DNA of 64,000 nt from Flavivirga sp. 57AJ16 (GTDB lineage Bacteria; Bacteroidota; Bacteroidia; Flavobacteriales; Flavobacteriaceae). Both the position numbers and the translations under genes were made by a program. Of the stretch, positions 1 to 8,550 are shown one piece after another. Position 1 is the first letter of the stretch, and the number at the start of each line of letters is the position of its first letter. The stretch spans positions 1 through 64,000 of the forward strand of contig NZ_JAQZAT010000024.1 in assembly GCF_028736925.1 (NCBI RefSeq), given 5' to 3'. Below the pieces are notes generated by a model. That model saw only the letters and a program-made list of their open reading frames with translations, made no database searches and had not been told where the DNA came from.

Positions 1-263
1 TTTAAAATCCCGTATCAGCCCTGATGGATCTTCATATGCCGACCTAAAGATCAAATGTATATGGCTCGGCATAAAGCAATAGGCATATAGTTCCATACCT
101 TTCTCTTTTCTGCAATAATCTACACTTTTCGACAAAATACCAAAGTAAATTTGCCTGGTAAACAAATCTATCCAATTTACAGTGGCAAAACTTACAAAGC
201 TTGTGCTCAACTCGATTGGGTATATAAACCTGACTTGTTATGAAACTTATAATTTCTACTCAT
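1..263 (-). pseudogene. REP-associated tyrosine transposase (Y1/IS200-like), frameshifted, 3' part outside the window
   Basis: Reading leftward from an ATG at 263, 14 codons give MSRNYKFHNKSGLY. After a 23-nt interruption (221-199) the next frame continues with FVSFATVNWIDLFTRQIYFG, and further on come YCFMPSHIHLIFRS and LIRDFK. This is the N-terminal half of a Y1_Tnp (RAYT-type) transposase, including the HUH metal-binding motif (His-Ile-His). The catalytic tyrosine would lie beyond position 1. The 23-nt interruption changes frame and brings in stops, so the gene looks inactive. REP-like hairpins at 357-387 and 531-555 sit just upstream, as expected for a RAYT locus. A frameshift caused by sequencing error is unlikely because the interruption is 23 nt of extra sequence. 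The family call is from recognised motifs, not a search. Confidence 0.8.
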
Positions 264-356
264 GGTTCTAATGTACGAAAAGCTACATATTTCCAAAAAA
301 GCTTTTATTAAATATTTTATTGCCCCTCATGGTGCTAGTATGCCCCCACAATAGTG

Positions 357-387
357 AACGCTACCGCTAGGTTTTCCTAGTGGCGTT
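357..387 (+). repeat. REP-like hairpin, copy 1
   Basis: The core CCGCTAGG-TTTT-CCTAGTGG forms an 8-bp stem with one G-T pair. It is extended by AACG/CGTT with a 3-nt bulge. The 25 bases 361-385 recur at 531-555 in inverted orientation with a single difference. It lies about 95 bp upstream of the transposase start. Confidence 0.75.
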
Positions 388-530
388 CTGAGTTAGCAGG
401 CAAGAGTAAGGAAAAACAAATAAAAAAACTATTTTAAAAAAGAGCAACTTTTTTACTTATAACTATATTTTTTATTTACAAATAGTTAAATTTTATAGTT
501 AAGATTGATACGGGTTTTTCTTATTCGTAC

Positions 531-555
531 CGCCACTAGGAAATCCTAGCGGTAG
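531..555 (-). repeat. REP-like hairpin, copy 2 (inverted)
   Basis: This is the reverse complement of 361-385 with one base change in the loop. The two copies therefore face each other across about 145 bp, like a BIME pair associated with a RAYT transposase. Confidence 0.75.
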
Positions 556-620
556 CCATTACGGTAAACTAGCACTAGCGGGCACTAAACAGGTTTTACT
601 TCTTAACTTTTAGCCCACAA

Positions 621-650
621 AAAAGCTACCCCATCTCTAAAGTAGCTTTT
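621..650. terminator. probable terminator hairpin
   Basis: AAAAGCTAC and GTAGCTTTT pair with a 12-nt loop. T-rich tracts follow on both strands, so it could act in either direction. It may be a second stop for transcripts leaving the glycoside hydrolase operon. Confidence 0.5.
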
Positions 651-677
651 AACTTTTTATTTTCTTACTCGGTACGG

Positions 678-696
678 CACTAAACGCAGTTTAGCG
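678..696. repeat. small imperfect hairpin resembling the REP units
   Basis: CACTAAAC-GCA-GTTTAGCG pairs at seven of eight positions. It shares the CACTA/AGCGG vocabulary of the two REP-like copies and may be a degenerate member. Confidence 0.4.
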
Positions 697-762
697 GGAG
701 CGGGGGTTTAAAAACAGAGAACTTATCGTGGCAATCACTTTTGGTTAATGGGCAAAAATATA

Positions 763-785
763 AGCCTCCGTTTTTAACGGAGGCT
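763..785 (-). terminator. Rho-independent terminator of the glycoside hydrolase operon
   Basis: AGCCTCCGTT and AACGGAGGCT form a perfect 10-bp stem with a 3-nt loop. On the minus strand it is followed by TTATATTTTT. It lies 73 bp past the stop codon of the last gene of the leftward operon. Confidence 0.75.
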
Positions 786-857
786 CTTTATTGGTTTGAC
801 AAAATATGGAGTTCCAATATTTAAAAATATTTTGAACCCAAGACTATAAAAGTCGAT

Positions 858-3155
858 TTATTTTTCGTTAGAAAGGGAATAGGGGTAATCACTTTTATTG
901 ATACCTCTCTGCTTATTAGGAGTGTCGCTCATATCAAAATCTAAAACAGCACCTTTTACTAATTCTTTAAAGCTCAACCAGTTTTTAGAGTATTTAGTTC
1001 CATTAATTTTCATGCTTTGGATATAACGATTGTCAGCATTATTGTCTTCTGCATTGATAACTATTTTTTTACCGTTATTTAGGTGAACCGTTGTCTTTTT
1101 AAATAAAGGCGCTCCAAGCACATATTGATCTGTGGCTGGTGCTACTGGGTAGAATCCCATAGCTGAAAATACATACCAAGCCGATGTTTGTCCATTGTCT
1201 TCATCACCACAATAACCATCTGGATTAGGGTTGTACATTCTGTTCATGGTTTCACGAACCCAATATTGGGTTTTCCAAGGTTGACCTCCATAATTATATA
1301 AATAAATCATATGTTGAATAGGTTGATTGCCATGAGCATATTGCCCCATATCTGCAATTTGCATCTCACGAATCTCATGAATGACACCACCATAATATTT
1401 ATCGCCAAAAATAGGAGGTAGCGAAAAGACTTTATCTAATTGAGAAACAAATACCTCTTGTCCGCCCATAAGGTCAATTAAACCTTGCATATCGTGAAAA
1501 ACAGACCATGAGTAATGCCAGCTATTCCCTTCTGTAAAATCTCCGCCCCAATCGAAAGGACTAAATGGCGTTCTCCAATTACCGTTACTGTCTTTACCAC
1601 GCATAAGCTTATGTTCTGAATCATATAAATTCTTATAATTTAAGCTACGCTTCTTATATAATTTAATCTCTTTTTTCGGTTTTTTTAGAGCTTTTGCTAA
1701 TTGATAAATTGCAAAGTCATCATAGGCATACTCAAGGGTTCTAGCTGCGGTTTCATTAATTCCTATATCAAAAGGAACATATCCTAATTTATTGTACGAA
1801 GGGGCGCCAGCACGACCTACAGCGGTCATAGGACCTTCATTATTTGCCCCATGAGTTAACGCTTCATATAAATTTTCAATATTGTATTTGTATGATCCAT
1901 CACTTTTTAAATAGGCATCGGATACAACGGATGCGGAGTTGTTACCGACCATAATATTTCTTAAACCTGGGCTGGCCCATTCCGGTAACCATCCACTTTC
2001 ATCATATGCATTAGATAAGCCTTCTTGCATTTGAGCACTTAACTCTGGATACATCAAGTTTAAGAACGGGAAAAGAGAGCGAAATGTGTCCCAAAAACCA
2101 GTATCGGTAAACATATAACCACTTCTAATTTCTCCGTTATATGGGCTGTAATGAACTATTTTTCCATTAACATCATACTCGAAAAACTTTCTTGGAAATA
2201 ATAATGATCTGTATAGGCAAGAATAGAACGTACTTATTTGTGCTGGAGTTGCACCTTCAATTTCAATTTTTTTCAATTCTTTATTCCATATTTCTTTGCC
2301 TTTTTCTTTCAATTGATCAAAATCGTTATCCCCAATTTCTTTAAGGTTTATTTCGGCTTGATCATGGCTTATAAATGATGAGGAAACTTTAGCATTAACT
2401 ATTTGTCCTTTTTTAGTCTTAAAACCAATGACTGCACCTGCATGATTGGATTTTACTTCTAAAGCATCGGAAAGATTTCCATCATTATAAGTTTTTGAGA
2501 TTTCGAAAGGGGTATCAAACTCTATGACAAAATAATTTTTGAAATTTTCAGGAACACCACCGCTGTTACGAGTTGTATAACCAATAATTTTTTGCTGTTC
2601 AGGAATTATTTTCACATAGGAACCTCGATCAAAGGCATCAATAACTATAGAAGCCTCTTCCGTTTCGGGAAACGTAAAACGGAATCTTGATGCTCTTTCG
2701 GTCGGTGTTATTTCAGTTGTTACATTATGGTCTGCTAGATAAACACTGTAATAGTAGGGCGTTGCTATTTCTGCTTTATGGGAAAACCAACTTTCTCTTT
2801 CTTCTTCCTTGAAACGCACTTTACCTGTAACAGGCATAATTGAAAATTGTCCGTAATCATTCATCCAAGGAGATGGCTGATGTGTTTGCTTAAACCCTTT
2901 TATTTTATTAGCATCATAAGTATATGCCCAGCCATGTCCCATTTTGCCTGTCTGTGGCGTCCAAAAGTTCATCCCCCAAGGAAGTGCTATTACCGGATAG
3001 GTGTTTCCTGTAGATAGGCCCGGGCTAGAATCTGTTCCCATTAGCGGATTAACCCAATCTACAGGGCTGTCGACCTTATGTATTTGTTGGGTTTGTGCTA
3101 ATGATAGTTGTATGGACGATACAATTACTATTAAGTTAAAAAATGTTTTTTTCAT
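858..3155 (-). CDS. GH92 alpha-mannosidase, predicted alpha-1,2 type
   Basis: Exported glycoside hydrolase family 92 enzyme of 765 residues, close to the usual length, with a signal peptide ending near LSLAQ. GH92 enzymes are calcium-dependent inverting exo-alpha-mannosidases. Motifs run in family order: GNTYP, HQPSPW, TEGNSWHY with the acid Glu542, IHEIREM (His593-Glu594), HGNQP (Gln611) and GDEDNGQTS (Asp651, Asp653). The 109-residue spacing between Glu542 and Asp651 equals that recalled for Glu533 and Asp642 of BT3990. The His-Glu pair also matches the +1 subsite pair linked to alpha-1,2 specificity in that enzyme. HGNQP replaces the HGNEP I expect for the family. It is the last gene of the leftward operon, 37 bp after the GH43 gene. 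Confidence 0.93.
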   Translation of the reverse strand: MKKTFFNLIVIVSSIQLSLAQTQQIHKVDSPVDWVNPLMGTDSSPGLSTGNTYPVIALPWGMNFWTPQTGKMGHGWAYTYDANKIKGFKQTHQPSPWMNDYGQFSIMPVTGKVRFKEEERESWFSHKAEIATPYYYSVYLADHNVTTEITPTERASRFRFTFPETEEASIVIDAFDRGSYVKIIPEQQKIIGYTTRNSGGVPENFKNYFVIEFDTPFEISKTYNDGNLSDALEVKSNHAGAVIGFKTKKGQIVNAKVSSSFISHDQAEINLKEIGDNDFDQLKEKGKEIWNKELKKIEIEGATPAQISTFYSCLYRSLLFPRKFFEYDVNGKIVHYSPYNGEIRSGYMFTDTGFWDTFRSLFPFLNLMYPELSAQMQEGLSNAYDESGWLPEWASPGLRNIMVGNNSASVVSDAYLKSDGSYKYNIENLYEALTHGANNEGPMTAVGRAGAPSYNKLGYVPFDIGINETAARTLEYAYDDFAIYQLAKALKKPKKEIKLYKKRSLNYKNLYDSEHKLMRGKDSNGNWRTPFSPFDWGGDFTEGNSWHYSWSVFHDMQGLIDLMGGQEVFVSQLDKVFSLPPIFGDKYYGGVIHEIREMQIADMGQYAHGNQPIQHMIYLYNYGGQPWKTQYWVRETMNRMYNPNPDGYCGDEDNGQTSAWYVFSAMGFYPVAPATDQYVLGAPLFKKTTVHLNNGKKIVINAEDNNADNRYIQSMKINGTKYSKNWLSFKELVKGAVLDFDMSDTPNKQRGINKSDYPYSLSNEK

Positions 3156-3192
3156 ATGGATTATTTATTGATAGTTTTACGTTTTTAATAAT

Positions 3193-4176
3193 TTATTTTA
3201 ATCTATTCGTAGCGACACCCTCATTTGTGATTTTTACAGGTAGAATATATCCGTCTTTATCAAACTTCATTTCATCAATACAGACGACTCTGGAGTTTCC
3301 ATCGGTTTCGGTTAATGGTCTTCTATGGTACACTATATAATATTTATCTTGTTTTTTTGAAATTATTACAGAATGGTGACCAGCACCAGTACCAATATTT
3401 TTATCTTGTTCCAATATCTTATCTACTCTTTTAAATGGACCAAAAGGAGAATCTGCAATAGCATAGGCGACACTATAATCAGGGCCGGTCCAACCACCTT
3501 CAGACCACATGAAATAATATTTACCATCTTTTACAAACATAAAGGGACCTTCAACATAACTTTCTGGCGTTATTTCTTTGAATGTTGTTCCGTCATCAAA
3601 CGGAACAAAACCAGTAAAATCTGGGTTAAGTTTAGCTATATTACAGTGTTTCCAACCACCATAAATGAGATAATATTGATTGTCTATATCTTTAAAAACA
3701 AATTGATCTATAGGTTGGGCGCCATTGTGGAATTTATCAATTAATGGTTTCCCTAAATGATCTTTAAAAGGACCTTCTGGAGTTGAAGAAATAGCAACGC
3801 CAATACCTCCTAATTCCTCATTATTTTGAATGTCGTTTGCTCCAAAAAAGAGAAAGTAATTGTCGTCTTTTTTTATTATTGAAGGCGCCCATAAGGCTTT
3901 ATGAGCCCATTTTACAGCACTGGTATCTATAATTTTTTCATGTTTTTTCCAGTTTACAAGATCTTTAGAAGAAAAAGCATCTAAAAACACTTGTTTTTCG
4001 TAAGGTGCAGAAAAAGTGGGGTATACCCAATATTCGTTATCGAAAATAATGCCTTCGGGGTCTGCGTACCATCCAGAAAAAATAGGGTTTCCTGCTAACT
4101 GAGGCTTTTCTTTATTGCTCTTACAGGAGACCGTAATACTTATTCCTAACAATAATAATAATATGTTTTTTTTCAT
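3193..4176 (-). CDS. GH43-family glycosidase lipoprotein
   Basis: A 327-residue five-bladed propeller glycosidase of the GH43/62/32/68 group, most like GH43. A lipobox ending at Cys18 (ITVSC) indicates membrane anchoring. The expected acidic triad is visible: Asp39 in YADPEG as base, Asp157 in PIDQF, and Glu209 in YVEGPF as acid. GH43 enzymes mostly remove arabinofuranosyl, xylosyl or galactosyl units. In this locus it could clip a non-mannose side chain. The substrate cannot be read from the sequence, and I cannot assign a subfamily. It lies between two GH92 genes, with gaps of 44 and 37 bp. Confidence 0.85.
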   Translation of the reverse strand: MKKNILLLLLGISITVSCKSNKEKPQLAGNPIFSGWYADPEGIIFDNEYWVYPTFSAPYEKQVFLDAFSSKDLVNWKKHEKIIDTSAVKWAHKALWAPSIIKKDDNYFLFFGANDIQNNEELGGIGVAISSTPEGPFKDHLGKPLIDKFHNGAQPIDQFVFKDIDNQYYLIYGGWKHCNIAKLNPDFTGFVPFDDGTTFKEITPESYVEGPFMFVKDGKYYFMWSEGGWTGPDYSVAYAIADSPFGPFKRVDKILEQDKNIGTGAGHHSVIISKKQDKYYIVYHRRPLTETDGNSRVVCIDEMKFDKDGYILPVKITNEGVATNRLK

Positions 4177-4220
4177 GATTTATTTTATTTGAGTAAATAT
4201 ACTAATATTCATAAAACGAT

Positions 4221-6518
4221 TTAGTCTGTGATTTGTTTATTATGGGATGATAAAGAGAAAGGCTTGTCAGATTCATCCACACCCCTTAAGACATTTGGTG
4301 ATTTTGCCATTTCAAAATTTAATACACCTCCAGCAACCAAATCCTGATATGTAATATAATTACGGGTATACGTTTTATTATTCAATTTAGCCGATTGGAT
4401 ATACACATTGGTTTTTGAATTTCCATTGGCATTGATCACAAATGTTTTCCCGTTTTCAAGGTGTATCGTCGTTTTTTCAAAAACAGGACTTCCAATAACA
4501 TATTCATTGGTTCCTGGGCATACACTATATAAACCCATAGCACTTAGTACATACCATGACGATGTTTGGCCTTGATCTTCATCACCAGGGTATCCATTTT
4601 CTGTGGAATTATACAATTTTTCCATGATCTCACGGGCTTTTGCCTGCGTTTTCCATGGTTGCCCTGAATAATTATAAAGATAGGGCATATGCTGTATGGG
4701 TTGATTACCATGTGCATATTGTCCCATATTTGCCATTTCCATTTCTGTCATTTCATGTATTCTACCGCCATATGTCCCAACTACAATTTTATTTGAAATA
4801 GAAAAAACCGAATCTAGCTTTTTGTTAAAATTAGCCTCACCACCCATTAAATCAATTAAGCCTTTTGCATCATGAAAAACAGACCATAGATAGTGCCATG
4901 CATTTCCTTCGGTAAAAGGACCTCCCCATTCATAAGGATCGAAATTAGGCACCCATTGACCATTTTTTTGTTTTCCTCTCATAAAACCAATTTTAGGGTC
5001 GAATACATTTTTATAATTATACATTTGTTTAGAGAAAATGTCTTGATAGTATGTGTTGTTGGTCATTTTTGCTAAAGCGTAACCACAAAAATCATCATAA
5101 GCATATTCTAGGGTTTTAGCGGTTGCTTCCCTAACATCTGGATAAGGAACATAACCCAAAGTAAAATAATCCTTCCAATTGCCTCGTCCGTTAGCTGGCC
5201 CCCACGGCCCTTTATTTGTTGCTTCGTGAAAATAAGCCTCTAATGCTTTTTGGGGATCAAATGTTTTTAAGCCTTTCGCCCAGGCATCTGCTAACAGGGA
5301 TATAGCATGATTACCGATCATACTGCCAGCCTCACTGGGGAACGACCATGAAGGTAACCATCCACATTGATCGTAAGCATCTAATAATGCAGCCACATAA
5401 CGACCGTGCATTTCAGGTTCCATTAATGCATTTAACGGGAATTGACCTCTAAAAGTATCCCAAAAGCCAGTGTCGGTGTACATATAGCCTTTGTGAATTT
5501 TACCGTCGTATGGACTATAATAGTACGGTTCTCCTTTTTCATTCAATTCATAGAACTTACGAGAAAATAAACTGGCCCTAAAAAAGCAGGAATAAAAGGT
5601 TTTAAATTGTTCTTGGGTTCCTCCTTCTACAACTATTTTATTAAGTTGTTGATTCCATACATTCTTGGCTATTGCTTTTGTTGTTTCTAACTTTTTATGA
5701 TTTCCTAACTCTGATTTTAGGTTTAGTTCTGCTTGCTCAATACTAATATATGAAGAGGCAATTTTTGCTTGAACTCGTTGCTCTGGATTAAATTTTAAAT
5801 AGGCTCCAATACCTTTTCCTTCGTCAGAAACTTTAGCTTCCCATTTTTTATTGGACTCATTATTCCAAATGCCGTGCGTTGTAAAGGCTTTATCGAATTG
5901 AATTACGAAATAGTTTTTAAAGCCATTTATCCTATCCATACCTCTACCATTTCTAACATAGCCAGTAATTTTTCTGTTTTTTACATCAATGGTTATTGAG
6001 CTCGTTCCCGTGTATCCATCTATAACTAACCAGGCATTTTTTTTCTTTGGAAAGGTAAAACGTATATGCGCGCCGCGTTCTGTCGGAGCTATTTCGGTAT
6101 TTGTACCATTTTCTAATGTTACTTGATAGTAGTATGGTTTTGCTGTTTCATTGTCATGACTGAAACCTGAAGCTCTTTCTTGATCATTCAATTTAAGTGC
6201 TCCAGTGACAGGCATTAATGAAAAAACGGCATAATCATTACTCCAAGAACTGCATTGATGTGCTTGTTGAAAGCCTTTTATTTTGTCTTTGAAGTATTGA
6301 TATTTCCATCCATCACCGTTATTTCCAGTTTGTGGGGTCCAGGTATTCATCCCAAAAGGTAAAGCAGTAGTGGGGTAGGTGTTGCCCCTCGTTAATTCGT
6401 GTTTGGAGTTTGTGCCTTGTAATGTATTGACATAATCTGCCAAGTTTTTGATTTTTTGTTGTGCGATCAAAGAAACTCCAGAAAAGAGTAAAATGGGAAA
6501 TAAAATTTTAAATTTCAT
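4221..6518 (-). CDS. GH92 alpha-mannosidase, predicted alpha-1,2 type
   Basis: Exported GH92 enzyme of 765 residues and a close paralogue of the gene at 858-3155. The open frame extends 32 codons further upstream, but that extension overlaps the esterase gene. The ATG at 6518 starts a clean signal peptide (MKFKILFPILLFSG), so I chose it. Catalytic features are intact: Glu537 in FTEGNAWHY, Asp646 and Asp648 in GDEDQG, 109 residues from acid to first Asp. The RIHEM His-Glu pair that predicts alpha-1,2 specificity is present. HGNQP occurs in place of HGNEP, as in the neighbour. The two genes probably arose by duplication and flank the GH43 gene. Confidence 0.93.
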   Translation of the reverse strand: MKFKILFPILLFSGVSLIAQQKIKNLADYVNTLQGTNSKHELTRGNTYPTTALPFGMNTWTPQTGNNGDGWKYQYFKDKIKGFQQAHQCSSWSNDYAVFSLMPVTGALKLNDQERASGFSHDNETAKPYYYQVTLENGTNTEIAPTERGAHIRFTFPKKKNAWLVIDGYTGTSSITIDVKNRKITGYVRNGRGMDRINGFKNYFVIQFDKAFTTHGIWNNESNKKWEAKVSDEGKGIGAYLKFNPEQRVQAKIASSYISIEQAELNLKSELGNHKKLETTKAIAKNVWNQQLNKIVVEGGTQEQFKTFYSCFFRASLFSRKFYELNEKGEPYYYSPYDGKIHKGYMYTDTGFWDTFRGQFPLNALMEPEMHGRYVAALLDAYDQCGWLPSWSFPSEAGSMIGNHAISLLADAWAKGLKTFDPQKALEAYFHEATNKGPWGPANGRGNWKDYFTLGYVPYPDVREATAKTLEYAYDDFCGYALAKMTNNTYYQDIFSKQMYNYKNVFDPKIGFMRGKQKNGQWVPNFDPYEWGGPFTEGNAWHYLWSVFHDAKGLIDLMGGEANFNKKLDSVFSISNKIVVGTYGGRIHEMTEMEMANMGQYAHGNQPIQHMPYLYNYSGQPWKTQAKAREIMEKLYNSTENGYPGDEDQGQTSSWYVLSAMGLYSVCPGTNEYVIGSPVFEKTTIHLENGKTFVINANGNSKTNVYIQSAKLNNKTYTRNYITYQDLVAGGVLNFEMAKSPNVLRGVDESDKPFSLSSHNKQITD

Positions 6519-6537
6519 GTTATAAATTAATTTGCTG

Positions 6538-8532
6538 TTATTCAGATGTAAAGGTGGAAGCAGGTAAACCTTCTTTGTTAAATAGGGATGCTGTACTCTT
6601 GTCACTCCAAGCATATCTTACATAAACCGGGGTTGAAATGTTAGCGTTATCAACGATCACTTTTTCAGCCACAATTTTGGCGTTGGCAGGTTTATAGTTT
6701 TTATCTGCTCCGGCAATTTCAAAATTTATCAAGCCGTTTTCACCAGCCATTAATCCGCTTCCAATATTATCAAAAGAAATGATTAGCCTATTTTCTTCTA
6801 CGTCTACATTTTTAAATAATGGCCCGGATGCCACTAAATTTTTCTCATACTCATTACTAAGTGCCAAATTAGCCAAACGGTTTCCTACAGTTTCTTTTTC
6901 TGAAGGATGTATTTTAAACTCGTCTCCTATATCTAAAGTAACTACCATTCCTGTCTTTTCCGTTTCCAAAGCTAGTCGTTGTACATTTCGTAATTGTTGT
7001 GATTTATTTTTTTCGTTACCACCATAGGTAAAAGGTGCAATTTGAACAAAATAGAAAGGAAAATCAGATTTCCATTGTTTACGCCAATCTTTGATCATTA
7101 AAGGAAATAAATTTTTGTATTGTTCTGCTCTCCCCACATTAGATTCCCCTTGATACCAAATGGCTCCCTTTATGTTGTAAGGCACTAGTGGATGTATCAT
7201 GGCATTATAAAGTACATTGGGGCTTTGGGAATTTAGGTTTCTTAAATTTGGACGTCCAGACATCTCTGTATTTTCATCATAAGTAATAAATTGACCATTA
7301 AAAATATCGGCTATCAACTTTTTTTTCCACTGTCCTTCTAATGCAATGCCCCATGATTTTGTTTTGGATTTTAATTGGATTGGACCTATTATTTCCCCTG
7401 GTCCACCTGTATCTATCGCTCTAATGGCAATAGTATTTTTACCTTCTTTTAAGATTGCCTTTGAAACAGCAAATTCTCTTAAAGTATGGTGATATCCTAC
7501 GCCTACTAATCCACCAACATATTTTCCGTTAATATATGTTGCATCCATATCGTCCACCCCTCCAATTATTAAGGTATTATCATCTGGGATATCATTTAAG
7601 TTGTCTATAACAAATGTTTTTCGCAACCAAACAGCTCCATCAAATTCCTTGTTATTAATTAAATCGAAACGACTAGGTATTGTCATTGTATGGCTCCAGT
7701 TAGAATCGTCATAATCAAAATTTGCTAAGGATTCATCATTAAAGCTTAAGCTTTTCCATTCTGCTTCGGTTTGTGGTATGGATTGCTTTTTAAAATCTTT
7801 AAACCATGCTTTGGTTTTTGATTCGATGCCTGACATTTCATCCATGATAGTATTAAAATCACCCAATTCCCTTAATCCATTTTTACTTGTCCATGCCTCT
7901 GCGGGAGTGCCATTTACTGCCGATTGGATAATGCCTATAGGGACATTTAATGCTTCTTGGAGTTTCTTTGCAAAGAAATAAGCCGTTGCACTAAAATCTT
8001 CTGCTGTTGTTGGCGATGATACTAGCCATTTTCCAACAATTGAATCTTGCGGAGTCGTTGATAGTCCATAAGGAACTTTAAAAAATCGTATGTTAGGGTT
8101 TTTGGCTTTAGCAATCACATTTTCAGAATTATTAACGCTTTCGTTAGGCCAGCCTTTTAGTGGCATATACATATTTGATTGTCCTGAAGCCAGCCAAACT
8201 TCGCCTATCGCAACATCCTGAATTTCAATCTCACCATCAGAAGATTGTATTTTTATACTGTGAGGACCTCCAGCTTTGGGCGTTTGTAACTTTGTGTGCC
8301 ATTTTCCCAGTGAATCTGCTTTTGTTTCTTGGGTTGCGCCCCAACTCGCCGATATCGTAATTTTTTTATTTGTAGTGTACTCGCCCCAAACGGAAACCAA
8401 ATCTTGTTGTTGCAAAACCATGTGATCTGTAAACAATGAAGATACGGTAAGCTTTTTTACAACCGTTTTGCCATCTTGATTTTTGCAAGCGCATATGGCA
8501 CCTAAAAAAAGCAGAATCATTAATTTTTTCAT
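6538..8532 (-). CDS. SASA-family (sialate O-acetylesterase-like) SGNH esterase lipoprotein
   Basis: A 664-residue exported esterase with a probable lipobox in FLGAICAC. The SASA/SGNH nucleophile motif is GQSNM with Ser119. The second block is AIWYQGESN, and His542 lies in KIHPSEK. Residues of about 290-400 look like the galactose-binding-like insert seen in this family. Members remove O-acetyl groups from sialic acids or from acetylated polysaccharides. Beside four mannosidases, deacetylation of an acetylated mannan is more plausible than sialate work, but that is inference. Many relatives have Asp two residues before the catalytic His, while here it is Lys540. It is 18-19 bp from both neighbours in the operon. 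Confidence 0.85.
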   Translation of the reverse strand: MKKLMILLFLGAICACKNQDGKTVVKKLTVSSLFTDHMVLQQQDLVSVWGEYTTNKKITISASWGATQETKADSLGKWHTKLQTPKAGGPHSIKIQSSDGEIEIQDVAIGEVWLASGQSNMYMPLKGWPNESVNNSENVIAKAKNPNIRFFKVPYGLSTTPQDSIVGKWLVSSPTTAEDFSATAYFFAKKLQEALNVPIGIIQSAVNGTPAEAWTSKNGLRELGDFNTIMDEMSGIESKTKAWFKDFKKQSIPQTEAEWKSLSFNDESLANFDYDDSNWSHTMTIPSRFDLINNKEFDGAVWLRKTFVIDNLNDIPDDNTLIIGGVDDMDATYINGKYVGGLVGVGYHHTLREFAVSKAILKEGKNTIAIRAIDTGGPGEIIGPIQLKSKTKSWGIALEGQWKKKLIADIFNGQFITYDENTEMSGRPNLRNLNSQSPNVLYNAMIHPLVPYNIKGAIWYQGESNVGRAEQYKNLFPLMIKDWRKQWKSDFPFYFVQIAPFTYGGNEKNKSQQLRNVQRLALETEKTGMVVTLDIGDEFKIHPSEKETVGNRLANLALSNEYEKNLVASGPLFKNVDVEENRLIISFDNIGSGLMAGENGLINFEIAGADKNYKPANAKIVAEKVIVDNANISTPVYVRYAWSDKSTASLFNKEGLPASTFTSE

Positions 8533-8550
8533 TTTGAAAGTTTTTCGTTT

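Larger units (their letters stand above)
264..857. other. intergenic region with REP-like hairpins and terminators
   Basis: No supported gene lies here. The stretch holds three REP-like hairpins (357-387, 531-555, 678-696) and two terminator-like hairpins (621-650, 763-785). It separates the broken transposase from the end of the leftward glycoside hydrolase operon. Confidence 0.7.

Noticed and set aside
6519-6614. 32-codon N-terminal extension of the GH92 at 4221-6518
   Set aside because: It overlaps the esterase gene and would put non-signal sequence before a clean signal peptide.
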